Of a DNA stretch of 64,000 bases, positions 32,260 through 45,205 are shown piece by piece. Both the position numbers and the translations under genes were made by a program. Under the pieces are notes generated by a model. That model saw only the letters and a list, made by a program, of their open reading frames with translations. It was not told where the DNA came from and did no database searches. The DNA lies in NCBI RefSeq assembly GCF_963678635.1, contig NC_087062.1, positions 19,705,789 through 19,769,788 of the forward strand. Direction: 5' to 3'. The first letter of the stretch is position 1. The number at the start of each line of letters is the position of its first letter. Origin of the DNA: Symsagittifera roscoffensis. Taxonomy: Eukaryota > Xenacoelomorpha > Acoela > Convolutidae.

Positions 32260-32930
32260 CTGCAAAGTTGGTCACAAATAGCGATTGCTCAAATCCTCTT
32301 AGCCTACAAGATATGGAAATTTTTGTGATTTATCAAAAACTTAAGAAGAAACTTAGATTTTGAAAAATTCACAAAGCTTGAGGTTCTTAACCCAATAGTT
32401 GGGTGCTTTCAGGTTACTCTCAGAGCTTGCAGATGTGGCCGATAATTATGACTGCTCAATTTATTTAGTTTCCGAGTTATGACGCTTTTTTGATTTTTCA
32501 AAAAAAAAAACATGTAAAGAAAACGGGACTTCTCAAAAACCTTAACCCTGTTGTGGGGTAATGCCAGGGTACTCCCAAGGTTTTCGAAAGAATCTTGAAA
32601 AGCAGTATATTTGGGAAACTATAAAAGGTATTAGTTTCTCAGATATAACGTTTTAAGTGGTTTTTCGAAAACTTTCCAGTTTTTTCAAGTGTGGCCTACC
32701 AATATGACTGCTCTATTTTGTTATATTTCCGATGTATGACGGTTTTTCTGATTTTTCAAAATTTTCCAAAAACAGATTTGAAGATAACTGCTGAAAGTTC
32801 TCATCAATATGGTTCGTAATTTAACGGTATTTTGATTTTTTTGGTGTACTCCTGGTTGATGCTTATATAGCTTCCAAATATGACTTTTCAAATCTATTAT
32901 TTTTCCTAGGCATGACGTTTTTAGGATTGT
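32260..32930. repeat. Degenerate tandem repeat with atgactgctcaa motif
   Basis: Four related segments near 32268, 32440, 32700 and 32878 each carry (a/t)atgact(g/t)(c/t)tca, then a gttatgacg-like block and ttttt(c)tgatttttc. Spacing is uneven (about 160 to 260 bp), so the array is old. No coding role is seen. Confidence 0.5.
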
Positions 32931-34608
32931 TTTCAGAAGTTTTCAAAGACTGCAAATTTTAGGATTGCAAACTACTATCCGTGCAACAGCACCATAAACT
33001 TTCATTCCCATTTTTTTCGAAATCGTATCGTTTTGCATCCCTTTGTTTCTATCACAAATTCCCCTCCCACTCATCAAACCTAACTTTAAATCTGTTTGTT
33101 TTTTAGAAGAATTCAACCAAATAATCACTGAGAGACTCGATTTTTATGACGTTTAACAATAGCACTGACTTAAGCAACTTCGTTTTTTGTAATTTTTAAC
33201 CCTTTTTAAAAAGGGTCCACACAAAGCGCTTAACAAATGCAATCAAGGACGAGCCTACTCCCAAAGTTCTCCCGCACATACTACCCTCCATCTCTTTAAC
33301 TGCCTCACAAACCCGACTGAACTGATGCCAATAGACCTGTGGTTACGGCCGGGTACACAAGCAATGTTCTTTAGATTCGGGACGAGTTGGCACTTTTTCT
33401 TGTAACCATCTTATTCAACAGAATCAGTGAATTATTTGTTAGGTTGCTTTATTTTCCAAAAAATTCCCATACCTTCAACTGATTCTCCTAATTGGGTGAT
33501 AAAGTTAAATTGCTCGAGTCCGACCAGGTCCTCTGCTTTTTGCAAACGAAATATTTTCTAGCTCATAACCATTCCGATTAGCAAGGGTATTGTTGCGCTT
33601 GCTAGACTTTTTCCGTGAACAATTTGCTGGCAGAATATATAGAAAATTAGAATCGTCAATTTTTCTAAGGTATAATGTACGTAATATTGGCGTGTGCGGT
33701 AAGCGTTCTTACATATTTAGTTTTCTTCGCCGAAAGATGTCGGTAAGTTTTCGGCTTATGGCTGGCGGCTGTAATTCTACATCCCTGCGTTTTCCTGCTT
33801 TGTTACCGAAATTTCAAATCAACTTAAGACTCGTGAAAGATGTATAAGAATAGTATATCGTATTTCCATATTCAAAGCCACCATTGTTCCTGTTTGTTTT
33901 CAAAATTTGAATCCTTCGTCTAGTTTATTTTTCTAATATGTGTTTTTCGAAAGTTTTAAGATGAAAAAAAAAGTTTTTCTACGTCATTTGAAGGTTGAAA
34001 TAGATTGGTTTTGCAAGTGGTGCGAAGCTCAGCTTTGTCTATAAGTTGAAAATGATTGATCTTTCATTGGCAAAAAAATATAGTACGTAGCACTTAATAG
34101 GATGATTCTACTATAAATGATTGTGTTATATAGCGACTTATTTCATTTTCGTAAGTTCACATGTTTTCCCAATCCAACTCGCAATTTTTTTTTCGTTTTT
34201 GTAAACCTATTAGCTGCATAGTACTGGCCCTTGAATAGCTTGTGTTCTCCGCTTTATCACGAAGCACCAGTTGCCTAATTTTGTAGGTCAGCCGAATTGG
34301 ATACCCGAGTCGTTTTGATTCTTGTAGAGGGCATTTAATCTTCAAAACTCAATTATTTATTTTTTTGCTTTTGTTTCTTTGGTTTTACCTTTTCAAAGCT
34401 TTTTTTTGTGTTTTTCGCCTTTTGTCATTTTTTTAGCAATCTAATTTTCTATGCACACCATCTTGGAAAAATGTTTGTCCCAAACTCGAAACTCATCTCT
34501 GATAATTTGAAACATCGTCTTAAGAACTTTTTTGATTTTAAGATTGTCATTAGTTAGAAATTTGTTCTGTTAGAAACTTTTTAATTGTTTCCATCTTTGC
34601 TTGTATTT

Positions 34609-34625
34609 GCGAAATGCAATTTCAC
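34609..34625 (+). repeat. Dispersed hairpin repeat, compensatory variant
   Basis: GCGAAATGCAATTTCAC keeps six of seven pairs. Compared with the 6300 copy, the sixth pair changed from G-C to A-T on both sides. It is followed by gtctgtgtttcacttgcg as in other copies. Confidence 0.6.
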
Positions 34626-36309
34626 GTCTGTGTTTCACTTGCGAAAAGCCATTGTATTAATAGTGGGAACTAGACTTTGTAACAAGTTTTGATGCACTGT
34701 TTGAAGCGTTGCATTGATTGCTGGTTATTTAGCTGACAAAAAAGTTACTACAGCTGCTCGAACCCTTTTTTTCTCACGCGAAGTCAGGTACCACAAATAA
34801 GTGACAGTATGGTTGGAACGATATATCTTATGAAATCCTTTCCAGTCATGATTTGAACGACATCATAAACAAAAAGTTTTACTTCAAAAAGTGTTATCAG
34901 CGTCCAGAAAAACCTGTGTGGAGTTTTTCCTTCAACGTGCAAGGTTGCAAAAAACGACTTATACTCCATGAAGACTAGTTTTAAAAGCTTCCTTCAGCGC
35001 TTCTTTGGCACTCAAAACGTTTTTTAATTCAAAAAATAATCAGCAGAAAAGGTGGAAAAAATGATTTTTTTTTCGGTTAAGTTGTTTTCTAATTTTTGAA
35101 GGCATGTGTAGTCGATTGTGCCTAATTAACTTACTTTATAAGCATTCGCCTAATTTCTCTCATCACGCCAAAAAACGTCACAAAATTGAATTTTAAAATA
35201 TAAATGTTTTTACGTTTCTATTGTGATCGAAGTTTTTTTTCTACCGGCCACCCTTGTTACCAGCAATTAGCTACTATTGTTGCCGTTGTAAGTAGCTAGT
35301 AAATCGCAATCGGGCGCCGAGTTTTTTACTAGAAGAACGGGTATCTCTGGTACATATCAGCGCTTCCTGGTATTCACTGAAAAATTGTTATGAGCTCATT
35401 GCGGTTGTTTCTCTCCAATTTCATGAAAGATGGTTTGTCGATTTTTGCCTAATTTTGCCAGCAACCAACACCTTTTCTTCGCCAAGAAAACCCGTGCAGT
35501 TATCCGATCAGAAGTTATTCGGTGCGCCACGATATGCAATGACTTGTTCTATACCCATCGCAAATGAGTTTATTGTACTGGTAGTGAGGCAAGTACATAG
35601 AAATGCCTACAGTTTCTCAGTGCTCATACGAGCGACCAGGTAGAGAGCTAAAATAGTCGACACTGGTGTTGGAAAAGGTTGTTGTTGTTTGGCGGGTAGA
35701 TTAAAGCTGTCCGCTTTGCGCTTGCGACATGATACGCAGTTGTACGTAATCAACGATGCCCGATTTTAACATTCCTCATCTTGGCACAGCGGCTGTAATC
35801 CAATTTCTGATGTAATTTTCGAATGTAGACATTCCAAGGCAACGATTTGACAAACTGACTTCTGCAATATCGGGTGCCTTGTGTTCACCTCAGTATCAAC
35901 TACGCGACTATTTTGCTGAGTTGAAATGAATGTCGCCGGTTTGTTTGCTCTGTTGGTAAAATTTTTTGAAGCTTTTCTTGGCGGAGATGATCTAATTCAG
36001 TATTTATCAGCCTAACTGCTACTCGTTGCTGGGTTTCATTGATGTTCGTATCAGCGATAATTGATTACTGATTTTGGACTGCTATCAAATTAAAATACTG
36101 AATCCTTTTAAATTTTTTGGACCTAATTTTTCAACGGTAATAATTGAATGGTTTCACTCCGGTTGTTTCTCCGTGAATATTTCTCTGTGAGTTTTCGTTA
36201 GATTATTTGTCTAGTTTGGCATTATTTCACTTCCCAAGTCTCACAGTCACGAAACAATTATGATATAGTTATCAGTATCAAATTTTTGCTTTTTTGTCCG
36301 ACCTTTGAA

Positions 36310-36890
36310 AATGGGGAGGATCTTTGTTTTCGGGTGTGTTTTAGTTTTTTCTGTCCTCGCAAAATTAAGTACTACAAATTTTCATGGAACTGGTTTTAGT
36401 GATATATCATATTAAAGCCCTTACAGTCATGATTCGAACTGCTTCAAAAAATTTCGAAAAATTTTCCCCGTGTCGAGAAAAACCGGTTTGAAACTTTTGT
36501 TTTTTTTGTCTTATTTCGAGCGAATAAAGCAAGTTAGCATTCTTATTCTAACTGGTTTAAAGCTTACAGTAGCTGAATTTAAAACGTCAAAACTTAGTTT
36601 TACTTGAGTAACGTTACTTTACTTTGAGACGTAGTATTTTAGCGCCTTTTTAGAAGCAAAATTCTTTTTGATTTTTCATTTTTCAAGTAACTTTTCTAAA
36701 AAAAACTGTTTTCCAATTGGCCTACTTTACTTTGATTGGCGAATATGTCTAAGTTCTAATTTTTTGTTCAGCTCTTTTTATCACACCACGCAGAAAAATC
36801 GACAATAATTTGAAAAAACTTTGTTGTATTTTTTTGAGACTATGGTCGGAACATTCTGCGCCACTTGCACAGTAACCGGCTATCCTTGTT
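36310..36890 (+). repeat. Dispersed cttcgggtgt repeat, copy 1
   Basis: Starts atggggaggatctttgttttcgggtgt, contains gcaaaatta..agtac, gccc..acagtcatgattcgaac and gtgtcgagaaaaacc blocks, and ends with ggtcggaacattctgcgcc..gtaaccggctatccttg at about 36845-36880. Copies lie at 40556-41060 and 50058-50610, with partial ones at 18990 and 34770. Confidence 0.6.
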
Positions 36891-37780
36891 CATTTGTGTT
36901 TTCATTTTTAACTGTTTGCTTAACCAATCAATCGCTTGTGTTATTTTGCCGAGTTTGTTGAGATTTCATGTTCTTGTTTTGCCAACTGTGTACCTCTTAA
37001 ATTGTTTTACCGAGAGATTTAGTAGCATGTGTTTTATTGAGCCGTTCAACAGTGCCGAAGTACAACAGTGCTGAAACTGAAAATGTGTTCAACAGTGCCG
37101 AAAATTGAGGATATTTGAAAATTTTGGGTTTTGTTTGAAAAATTCTTGACAATTTTTTTGAATGCTGTTTTGTTTTATCAGCTTAATTCCTGCGGTTAGC
37201 GGATTAATTGTTGCCTAGTATTTGCTAAAACGGGGTTAACTTAATAAAACAGCAAGGTGGATGGTTTGGTGAGGGTGCTAAATACTTCATAATTTGGAGG
37301 CTCCTGTTTTGGATCTTGCAGTGTGCTATTTTTAAAATTCTGAAGCTTGATATCTTGGTACTAGTGTACTTGTTTCATCCTTCGAAAATGCTGTGGTCCT
37401 AATAAAAACAGGTACAGTATGTCGTTAATTCTAAGAGAAAGCATCTTTCGGGACTAGTTAGTCACGCGGGTACGAATCCTGTTGTCGACCCCATGGCATA
37501 GGTTGGAATCACCCGGTGGCTTTCTTTTTAGAAAATAAGAAAATAGGCGGGACTAATCAGTTAAACTATTTTGTCACGGGAACAAACAAATAAACTAGTA
37601 CCGATTTCTTAGCACACTTATGTGTAAGTTTACTCGCAACAGGTTTAAAGCTCTATTTCGCCGTTTTTTGCTCGTATTGCTAATTACTTGATTGATTCTG
37701 GGTATAATTAGGCCTTAGCCTTTCTCTTAGGTTTACAAAGCCTCCTTTGCTTCAGTTTGTTTTTGAGTTTCAGTTCCGAA

Positions 37781-38839
37781 ATGCAACGCCTGGTTTGTAA
37801 TGTATGCTTAGACTCACTCATAGAACCCCATGCTCTGCCTTGTGGTCATTCATTTTGTGGACCACCTAGAAAATGTCTGGATGCTGTTAAATTTGAGCCG
37901 GAAAAAATTAAATGTGCCGTCTGTAAGAAGAAATTTAATATCAGAGTTGCTGACCTCAAACCTCTCTATGGTATTCGAGAAAGCGTGAACGACATTGCGG
38001 CAAAGAGAAGAAAACTAGAAGAAGATTCAAAGGCGGAGGCCGAAACGTGGCCCAAGTGCGTAATTCATCCATGCATGAAGATATCACTGTGGTGTGAGAA
38101 GTGCAAGGATAAAATTTGTGTAACGTGCATAGAAGATAGCCATGTGATTCATCCCCTTGAAAGTTACAAGGGAGTGTTGGAAAAACTTGGAGGTGATTTA
38201 TTAAAAGTGTGTGATGATATCCCTTATAAAATAGCAAACGTAAAACGTTTAGTTGAAGAGCAAGCAAAATTTGTAGAGGAGCTCAAAAACAAGAAATCTG
38301 CCTTCGAGAAACTGTATAGTTTAAAAACTAAGATGAAAAAGTTTCATAATAGTATGTCGGAACCTGACGCTGAAATTCATGAGCTGTGTGAGAGAAAGTC
38401 TTTCGAATATCTCGAAGAATTAAAAGGTCCCAACAAGTTTAAGTTCGCTGGAAAGTTGCCGTATGACCACGATGGAGAAGATATTCGACTATCTTTTGCG
38501 TTCAATCTCTATGAGTTTTCTTTCATAGCCAGGTACCGCGAGGGTTTTGATTTTTACGCGTTCATGTATCCGCTGGCACAGAAAAATAATAAACGGAAGG
38601 TGAAAGTTGAGTTCAAGTTCGTCGTTTTCAACTTAACACCGTCCAAAAAATTTGTGCTTCGTGAAACAGAAGAAGTGGAAATGGACTACAATTTGATAGA
38701 TGGTGTGCAACTACCGGAGAGTATGAAAGTGTCCCCAGAAGGTTGGGTTGATGAGGACGGTGAATTCAGTTTCAATTTTGAAATAGAAAATCTGTATCTT
38801 TCTGAGGAACCAGCTTCACCTGAATCGAGTGAATTTTAA
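37781..38839 (+). CDS. RING-B-box protein with coiled coil and MATH-like C-terminus
   Basis: A single-exon protein of 352 residues, probably a TRIM-like E3 ubiquitin ligase. RING zinc ligands are C6, C9, C21, H23, C26, C32, C45 and C48. The gap between C26 and C32 holds five residues (GPPRK) where canonical RING fingers have two. A B-box follows at about residues 85-125 (C-VIH, WCEKC, CVTC, SHVIH), then a Lys/Glu-rich helix at about 140-220 likely to form a coiled coil, then a beta-rich 110-residue C-terminal region that could be a MATH-type substrate-binding domain. I chose the ATG at 37781 because the upstream frame has no earlier ATG and the RING begins right after it. An ag at 37754 or 37773 could be an acceptor of a 5' untranslated exon. 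The closest relative in the window is the minus-strand gene at 51030. Confidence 0.85.
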   Translation: MQRLVCNVCLDSLIEPHALPCGHSFCGPPRKCLDAVKFEPEKIKCAVCKKKFNIRVADLKPLYGIRESVNDIAAKRRKLEEDSKAEAETWPKCVIHPCMKISLWCEKCKDKICVTCIEDSHVIHPLESYKGVLEKLGGDLLKVCDDIPYKIANVKRLVEEQAKFVEELKNKKSAFEKLYSLKTKMKKFHNSMSEPDAEIHELCERKSFEYLEELKGPNKFKFAGKLPYDHDGEDIRLSFAFNLYEFSFIARYREGFDFYAFMYPLAQKNNKRKVKVEFKFVVFNLTPSKKFVLRETEEVEMDYNLIDGVQLPESMKVSPEGWVDEDGEFSFNFEIENLYLSEEPASPESSEF

Positions 38840-39050
38840 AAAAATGGAGTGAAGACGGAATTTTTGTTTTTGATTGAAGTGTTTAGAATGTTATAGTGTT
38901 ATGGATGCTTGATTTCGCTCTTTTATAACACAAGCCGAGCTTGTATCGTATTCAATTGAGATCTGATATTTGATTCTTTGCTTTTCTGACGACCCACAAA
39001 GACTAGAATGGAGCTAATAGTTTAGAATGGGTTTTCTTTAATCATTTTTA

Positions 39051-39483
39051 AGATTAATGGACGTAGTGAAAACTCTTATATAGGTCTTGCTGATTTTTAC
39101 TGTTTTTTTTTCATTTGTTCTTGTTAAATTTTGATTTTGTTGCGCTTTAACTTGTGATTTCTTTTTAAGTTCAGCGCATTTCCATTGTTAAAAGGAGGGC
39201 AAACTCCACTATTGAAAAGCAAAAGTGTAAAGTCCACGAAAAACGTGATCGACTTCTAATTTCGAAAATGGAAATTAATTATCAGATTTCCCAGCGAAAT
39301 AAAAGTTTCACCTATTGATCCATTTTTATCAAATTGGGTTAATTTGAACAAAAAAGTGTTCATCATAAATTGTTCTAAAAATTCATAGAGCTTTAAGGCC
39401 ATCTATTTTTTCTTTGAAATTCAAAAGTTGAAGATTTTTGAAAAACCAGTCTTTTTTTTCAGTTTCCTTGCGTTTATTACTTT
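39051..39483 (+). mobile_element. Small inverted-end element, copy 4
   Basis: Ends agattaatggac and gtttattacttt, diverged from the AGAGTAATGAAC / GTTCATTACTCT pair; the CAGTTGG half of the right hairpin is kept. The interior matches copy 2 closely, including the ccacgaaaaacgtgatcg block (39233-39250). Confidence 0.75.
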
Positions 39484-39844
39484 TTTCTAACTGTCAGTTG
39501 GCTATGTTCTATTCTTCGGTAGAGTCGATTAGGATATCATATCAAGGGCTGTTCATCCCTATTTAGATTTTTAGACAGCATCTAAAGCAATTTCGCGGTT
39601 TTGAGGAAAAATTAGTCAAGAAACTTTGCTATACCATTTCAATTTTTCTTCACTATTCATTAAAATTCAAGTAAGATGTTTTAGAACAAGAAGAATGAAT
39701 GTGAAGGTAAGAAAAAAACAGTTTTTTTACGCTTGCGATAGTAAATGTCGTGTAATCGAACACGAGGCTTTTTCCCGGCGATCTTACTTGTTTTTCTTGT
39801 TTATGTGTTGTTACTGAACCTTTAACATCTTCTTGGTTTGTTCT

Positions 39845-39925
39845 CACTTGGCCTAGAGGTTATGTCGTTGCCTTTGCACCCTGAGATCTGGGATTCAAGT
39901 CCCGACCGCATCTTGTTTTTTTTCA
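39845..39925 (+). repeat. tRNA-derived SINE head, well preserved promoter boxes
   Basis: TGGCCTAGAGG at 39849-39859 is a perfect A box (TRGYNNARNNG). GGGATTCAAGTCCC at 39890-39903 is a good B box, embedded in a short palindrome like a T-arm. A T8 run follows at about 39916. Arms do not pair into an acceptor stem. Confidence 0.7.
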
Positions 39926-40555
39926 GTATGTATAAAATTGACAATTTTTTTCTGGTAAGAATTTAATTGTCGGATTTTCGCTTGTCTGCTCAAGTTTTGT
40001 CGGCTTAGTTGCCACATCCCTGGTTGTTCTTGTGCTTTGAGCAATTTTCATTACAGTTGTAAGTGTTGTGCATATTAGTTTCAGGGCGACTGAACACTTT
40101 TTTGCAACATCATTTTTTTTTGGCTGAACTGATGTCTGCTCTAAGATTATCGGCTTTGTTTCCGTTTCTTAAGTTCTGATTCGTTGCAAATTTGATATTC
40201 AAATGTTTTTCTTGGCATGTTTGCCTACAATAATTTTTTATCGGCATCGGAAAGTTTTGGTAGACCTAGACTTTTTCAACATTTTTTTTCGCTCTATGGC
40301 TTTTTATGTTTGTGTTGTATCGCAAATGATGAGCAGCTTCGCCTCGCCTCCTTGTAAAAGTTTAAATTCACAATTTGAATAGTCTTCTGCAATTCGAAAT
40401 CTTAAAATTGGAATGATGTTCTAAAAAACAACTGTTCCTTCAGCTTTCACCGTAATTATGGCTGAGCACAATTTTGCTGTCCTAATTTATCATATATTTT
40501 TTCTGTGATTGAAGTGCGGTAATATGCAGCTCAATTTTTTGTTTTGATCGCTGAA

Positions 40556-41060
40556 AATGGGGAGAAACTTGGTCTTCGGGTGTGTTTTTTTTCTTGCAAA
40601 ATCAGGCAGCACAGGTAATCAGCATCGAGTGGTGTTTCAAATTAATGCTTTTTCAGAAGTTATAATCAATTTTCAAAACGTTTTCACAGTGTTGAGAAAA
40701 ACTGATTTATAACTTTTGAACAAGTTTTCGAAGCTTCATTTAGAGCTTCCTTGGGCGAAAAAAGATTTTCAAAAATTAAAAAAACAAAAACATCATGAAA
40801 CTATTTTTTTATTTCAGCTTTTGGAGACAAATATATTATCGATAATGATTAATGATTATTTGTTCTACGTTCTTAAATTTTTCTATCATCACTTGACAAA
40901 CAAAAAACGGCACAAATTTGAAAAAATATTTTTCTTCTAATGTCTTTTCTCGCACCCCCCACCACCACAAATACACACACGCACACACACAGAGACAATC
41001 AACGACACAAATTTGAAAACGTGTGGTCGGAATTTTATAGTTTACGTGCACAGGAACCGA
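40556..41060 (+). repeat. Dispersed cttcgggtgt repeat, copy 2
   Basis: Begins atggggagaaacttggtcttcgggtgt and continues with the gcaaaatcaggca, cagtgttgagaaaaactg and tcatcacttgac blocks. The right end (gtggtcggaattttatag..gcacaggaaccg) is decayed. It ends about 125 bp before the RPS23 start codon. Confidence 0.55.
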
Positions 41061-41186
41061 ATGCTCTGAATTTTGTTTTAGGAATGCCTTTGAATTATCT
41101 CAATTCGATCGTTCTGTTCCAATTATCCGTGATCTATGATTGTGGTTTTAAAATGGTTTTAAGTTAAAGTATAATTTGAGATCGGA

Positions 41187-42386
<1,200 letters not shown>

Positions 42387-42458
42387 GCAAAGCAAAAGAA
42401 CTTAATCATTGTTCTTGTCTGGATCTTTCTGCTGTTTTGTTTCGTAATAATTTTTCGA

Positions 42459-42464
42459 AATAAA
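42459..42464 (+). promoter_or_regulatory. RPS23 poly(A) signal
   Basis: AATAAA about 75 bp after the RPS23 stop codon. The downstream copies of the RPS23 tail lack the roughly 60-bp segment containing it. Confidence 0.7.
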
Positions 42465-43626
42465 AAGCTAATAATTTTCATTATTAAGTAAATGACAAGT
42501 GAAAGCTCATACTTTCTTAGTCTGATTTTTTCGGCATCTAAAATAGTCAAATTTCAAAAAAAAACAGCATTTTGTTGTTTTTTAAGCTTGCGATTAGCAA
42601 TCGTTATGAAACTGGAATATAGACTTTTTTCTAGTTATCAACTAGTTTAACAAGATCTGTTGAATAACTTGTCGACTATGCAGCTGCTTTTTTTTCTCCG
42701 ACGGATTTTGCTTTTGCTGTAGAAGTTTTTCATTGTAGTTACTAGTGTAATTGTTGTTCTTTCTAGTTTCTGTGGGGACTTCAAAGATTTTATAAAAAAT
42801 TTTCCAATTTTTTTTTCGGATGAGTTGGTGTCTGCTCAAAGATTGTAGTCTTAGTTGCCACATCACTTTGTTTTCTTTGATGTGAGTGTTTTATGTTGTA
42901 GTTGCAAGTGCTGTTCATTCTAGTTTGAAGCGGACCTTGAAATATTTGAAAAAAAAAATCAAAAAACCCTTTTTTATTGTCGATTCAAGTGGTTTCACAT
43001 CAAAGATTGTTGGCTTTTTTGTCACATCAGTGATTTTTCTTGTGCTTTAACTAATTTTCATTGTAGTTGCGAGTGTGAGTGCTGTACATTGTTGTTTAAC
43101 GTGGTAGTGGTACTTGAAAGTTTTTTTTAAAACATTTTTTTTCGGCTCAACTTTTGTCTGCTCGAAGGTTGTCGTCTTTCTTTCTTTTCGCAAATTTTGT
43201 TTTGTTAACGCTGTTTTGAAATTCAAGTGTCTGGCATTTTGCCTGTATTTAGTTTCTATCGAACTTCTTTCATGACCTAGTTTTTTATGAAAAAAAATGT
43301 ATTTTTTTTTTTAGTTTTTTTAGTTGTATCGCAAATGGTGCGCCTCCGTTTCATTAATTTTGTTTCGCTCTTTTGTCTTGTCAACAGGTGAGGTCGGAAA
43401 AATTGGCGCATACACAACATAGTCCCATTCAAATCACTCCCATACAAAGGAGTCCAAAACATCAAAGAAAATTCAACAAGCAGTCTCATAAAAACAGTCC
43501 AAAACCAATTGATTTCTGACCTTGATCTTTGGCGCAGAATTGATTTACGCTTTGAAACATCAAAGATGAGCTTTCTAAAAGATCAAAGAACCAAAGAGGG
43601 AACCTTAAATCAGATCAAAGTCAAAC

Positions 43627-43700
43627 GCTGCATGGTATAGTGGTTAATGCTTTAGACTCAAACCCCAAACTCACAAAGGATCGAATCCCCGGCGGGATAA
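43627..43700 (+). repeat. tRNA-derived head, array copy 1
   Basis: TGGTATAGTGG at 43633-43643 is a perfect A box and GGATCGAATCCCC at 43678-43690 a near B box; an ggcggga tail and T and A runs follow. The order resembles a tRNA but the middle (actcaaaccccaaactc) does not form an anticodon stem. Confidence 0.65.
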
Positions 43701-43795
43701 TTTTTTAAATAAAATTTTTAGAAAAAATTTGAAGCTTGGTTAAGTTTCAAGACCTCAATTTTATAGAGTCGGTTTAGGGGGAAACGAAACATCTT

Positions 43796-43910
43796 CATGG
43801 AAAGAAGAAAATGCCTCGAGCTTGAGCAAAGCAAAAGAACTAAGTCAAAAGCTAAAAATTTCCATTATTAGGTTAATGACAAGCGAAAGCTCATACTTGC
43901 TGTGTTTTAT
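43796..43910 (+). pseudogene. Copy of RPS23 3' end, first
   Basis: Matches the last codons and 3' untranslated region of RPS23 (ctcgagcttgagcaaagc, then gaac, then a ttccattatta..aatgacaag block), but lacks about 60 bp including the poly(A) signal. It is only a tail fragment in a tandem unit and cannot encode RPS23. Confidence 0.8.
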
Positions 43911-44104
43911 TTGCTCAGCGTCTAAAAAAGTCAAATCTAAAAAAACTACATTTTGTTGCTTTTTAAGCTTGCGATTAGCAAACGCTATCAGACTGGAACA
44001 TTGACTTTTTTCTAGTTAACAACTAGTTTAACAAATTCTGTTAAATCACATGCTGACTATGCAGCTGACTTCTTTTCGCTTCTCTTCTCTTAACATCTTC
44101 CAGG

Positions 44105-44195
44105 TTGCTTCCCCCTTGGACTGGAGGTAAATCAGTTGTGTTCGTACCCTAAGGTTTGGGGTTCGAGTCGTTGCTGGGCCTTGTTTTTTTTCAGT
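44105..44195 (+). repeat. tRNA-derived SINE head
   Basis: Closer to the 6455 and 39845 type than to its array neighbours: cccttggactggaggt, then aaggtttggggttcgagtcg (B-box-like), then ggccttg and a T8 run. The A box is decayed. Confidence 0.55.
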
Positions 44196-44854
44196 TTTCA
44201 GGAAACTGAAAGAAAAAATTCATAGAAAAATGATTTGTTGGTTTTTTAATTGTTAGCTCAAGATTTGTCGGCTAAAAGGCCATAACAGATTTCGCTTGTG
44301 CTGTAGACAATTTTCATTGTAGTTACAAGTGCAAATGTTGTTCATTCTGATTTCAGGGGGACTTAAAAGATTTTTTGATTTTTTTCCCCAAAAAAGTCTT
44401 TTTGTTGCGGTTCAGTTGGCGTCTGCTCAAAGGTTGCGGGCTTAGTTGCCACATCACTGATTTTTTTGCTGAAAGATTTTTTAAAAATTAAAAATATTTT
44501 TTTGTCGGATCAAGTGATTTCAGCTCAAAGATTGTTGGCTTAGTTGCTGATTTTTCTTGTGCTATAAACAGTTTTCATCGTACTTGAAGGTGCATGTGTT
44601 TTACATTGTTGTTTAGGATGGGACTTTTTTATATTATTATGTTTTTTCTACTCAACTTGTGTCTGCTCAAAGATTTTCGGCTTTCTTTCTTTTCGTAAAG
44701 TTAGTTTCGTTGTTGCTGTTATAAGAGTTAAGTGTCTGGCACGATTGCCCGTAATAGATTTTTATCGAAACATTTGTATGTTTAAGTGACCTAGTTTTTT
44801 TCATTTTTTTTCCGTTTTTTAATTGTTTTATAATTGACTTATATCACAAAGGGT

Positions 44855-44871
44855 GCGAAGCTGCGCTTCGC
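44855..44871 (+). repeat. Dispersed hairpin repeat
   Basis: GCGAAGCTGCGCTTCGC: perfect 7-bp stem with a changed loop (tgc), followed by ctctgttgt. A decayed sister copy lies near 45765 in the next tandem unit. Confidence 0.7.
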
Positions 44872-45138
44872 CTCTGTTGTAATTTTTTGATTATTTCTGC
44901 TGACTTGCCTACGGATGAGGTCGGAAAAGTTGATGCATACACAAAATAGTCCCATACAAAACAGTCCCATACAACAGAGTCGAAAACATCAGAAAAACAG
45001 TCATACTAAACAGTTCAAAAACATTCGCCTTGATCTTCGGCGCGGACAGAATTGATTTACGCTTTGAAACATCAAACTTCAGCGTAATTAAAGATCAGAG
45101 AACCAAAGATGGATCAGTAAATCAGATCAAAGTCAAAG

Positions 45139-45205
45139 GCTGCTTGGTATAGTGGTTAATGCTTTAGACTCAAACTCACAAAGATTGAATCCCCGGCAGG
45201 AAATT
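45139..45205 (+). repeat. tRNA-derived head, array copy 2
   Basis: Perfect A box TGGTATAGTGG (45145-45155) and B-box-like GATTGAATCCCC (45183-45194), nearly identical to the 46062 copy; both lack about ten bases present in the 43627 copy. Confidence 0.65.

Larger units (their letters stand above)
30652..37780. repeat. Gene-free repeat-rich intergenic DNA
   Basis: No convincing gene. It contains the long copy of the inverted-end element (30902-31572), hairpins (31910, 34609), a degenerate tandem array (32260-32930), the agcaagg..cttgctagactttttccg module at about 33570, a decayed hairpin at 34020, a partial copy (about 34770-34970) and a full copy (36310-36890) of the cttcgggtgt repeat, and tRNA-like relics near 33500 and 37460. 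Confidence 0.6.
38840..41186. repeat. Intergenic repeats before RPS23
   Basis: Contains the inverted-end element (39051-39483), a tRNA-like SINE (39845-39925) with its gtcggcttagttgcc module at 39999, a decayed hairpin at about 40330, and a copy of the cttcgggtgt repeat (40556-41060) that runs up to a CA-rich stretch (40957-40993) close to the RPS23 start. No gene is seen. Confidence 0.65.

Noticed and set aside
39845-39925. A functional tRNA gene
   Set aside because: The A and B boxes are good but no acceptor or anticodon stem pairs. The same holds for 43627, 45139 and 46062.
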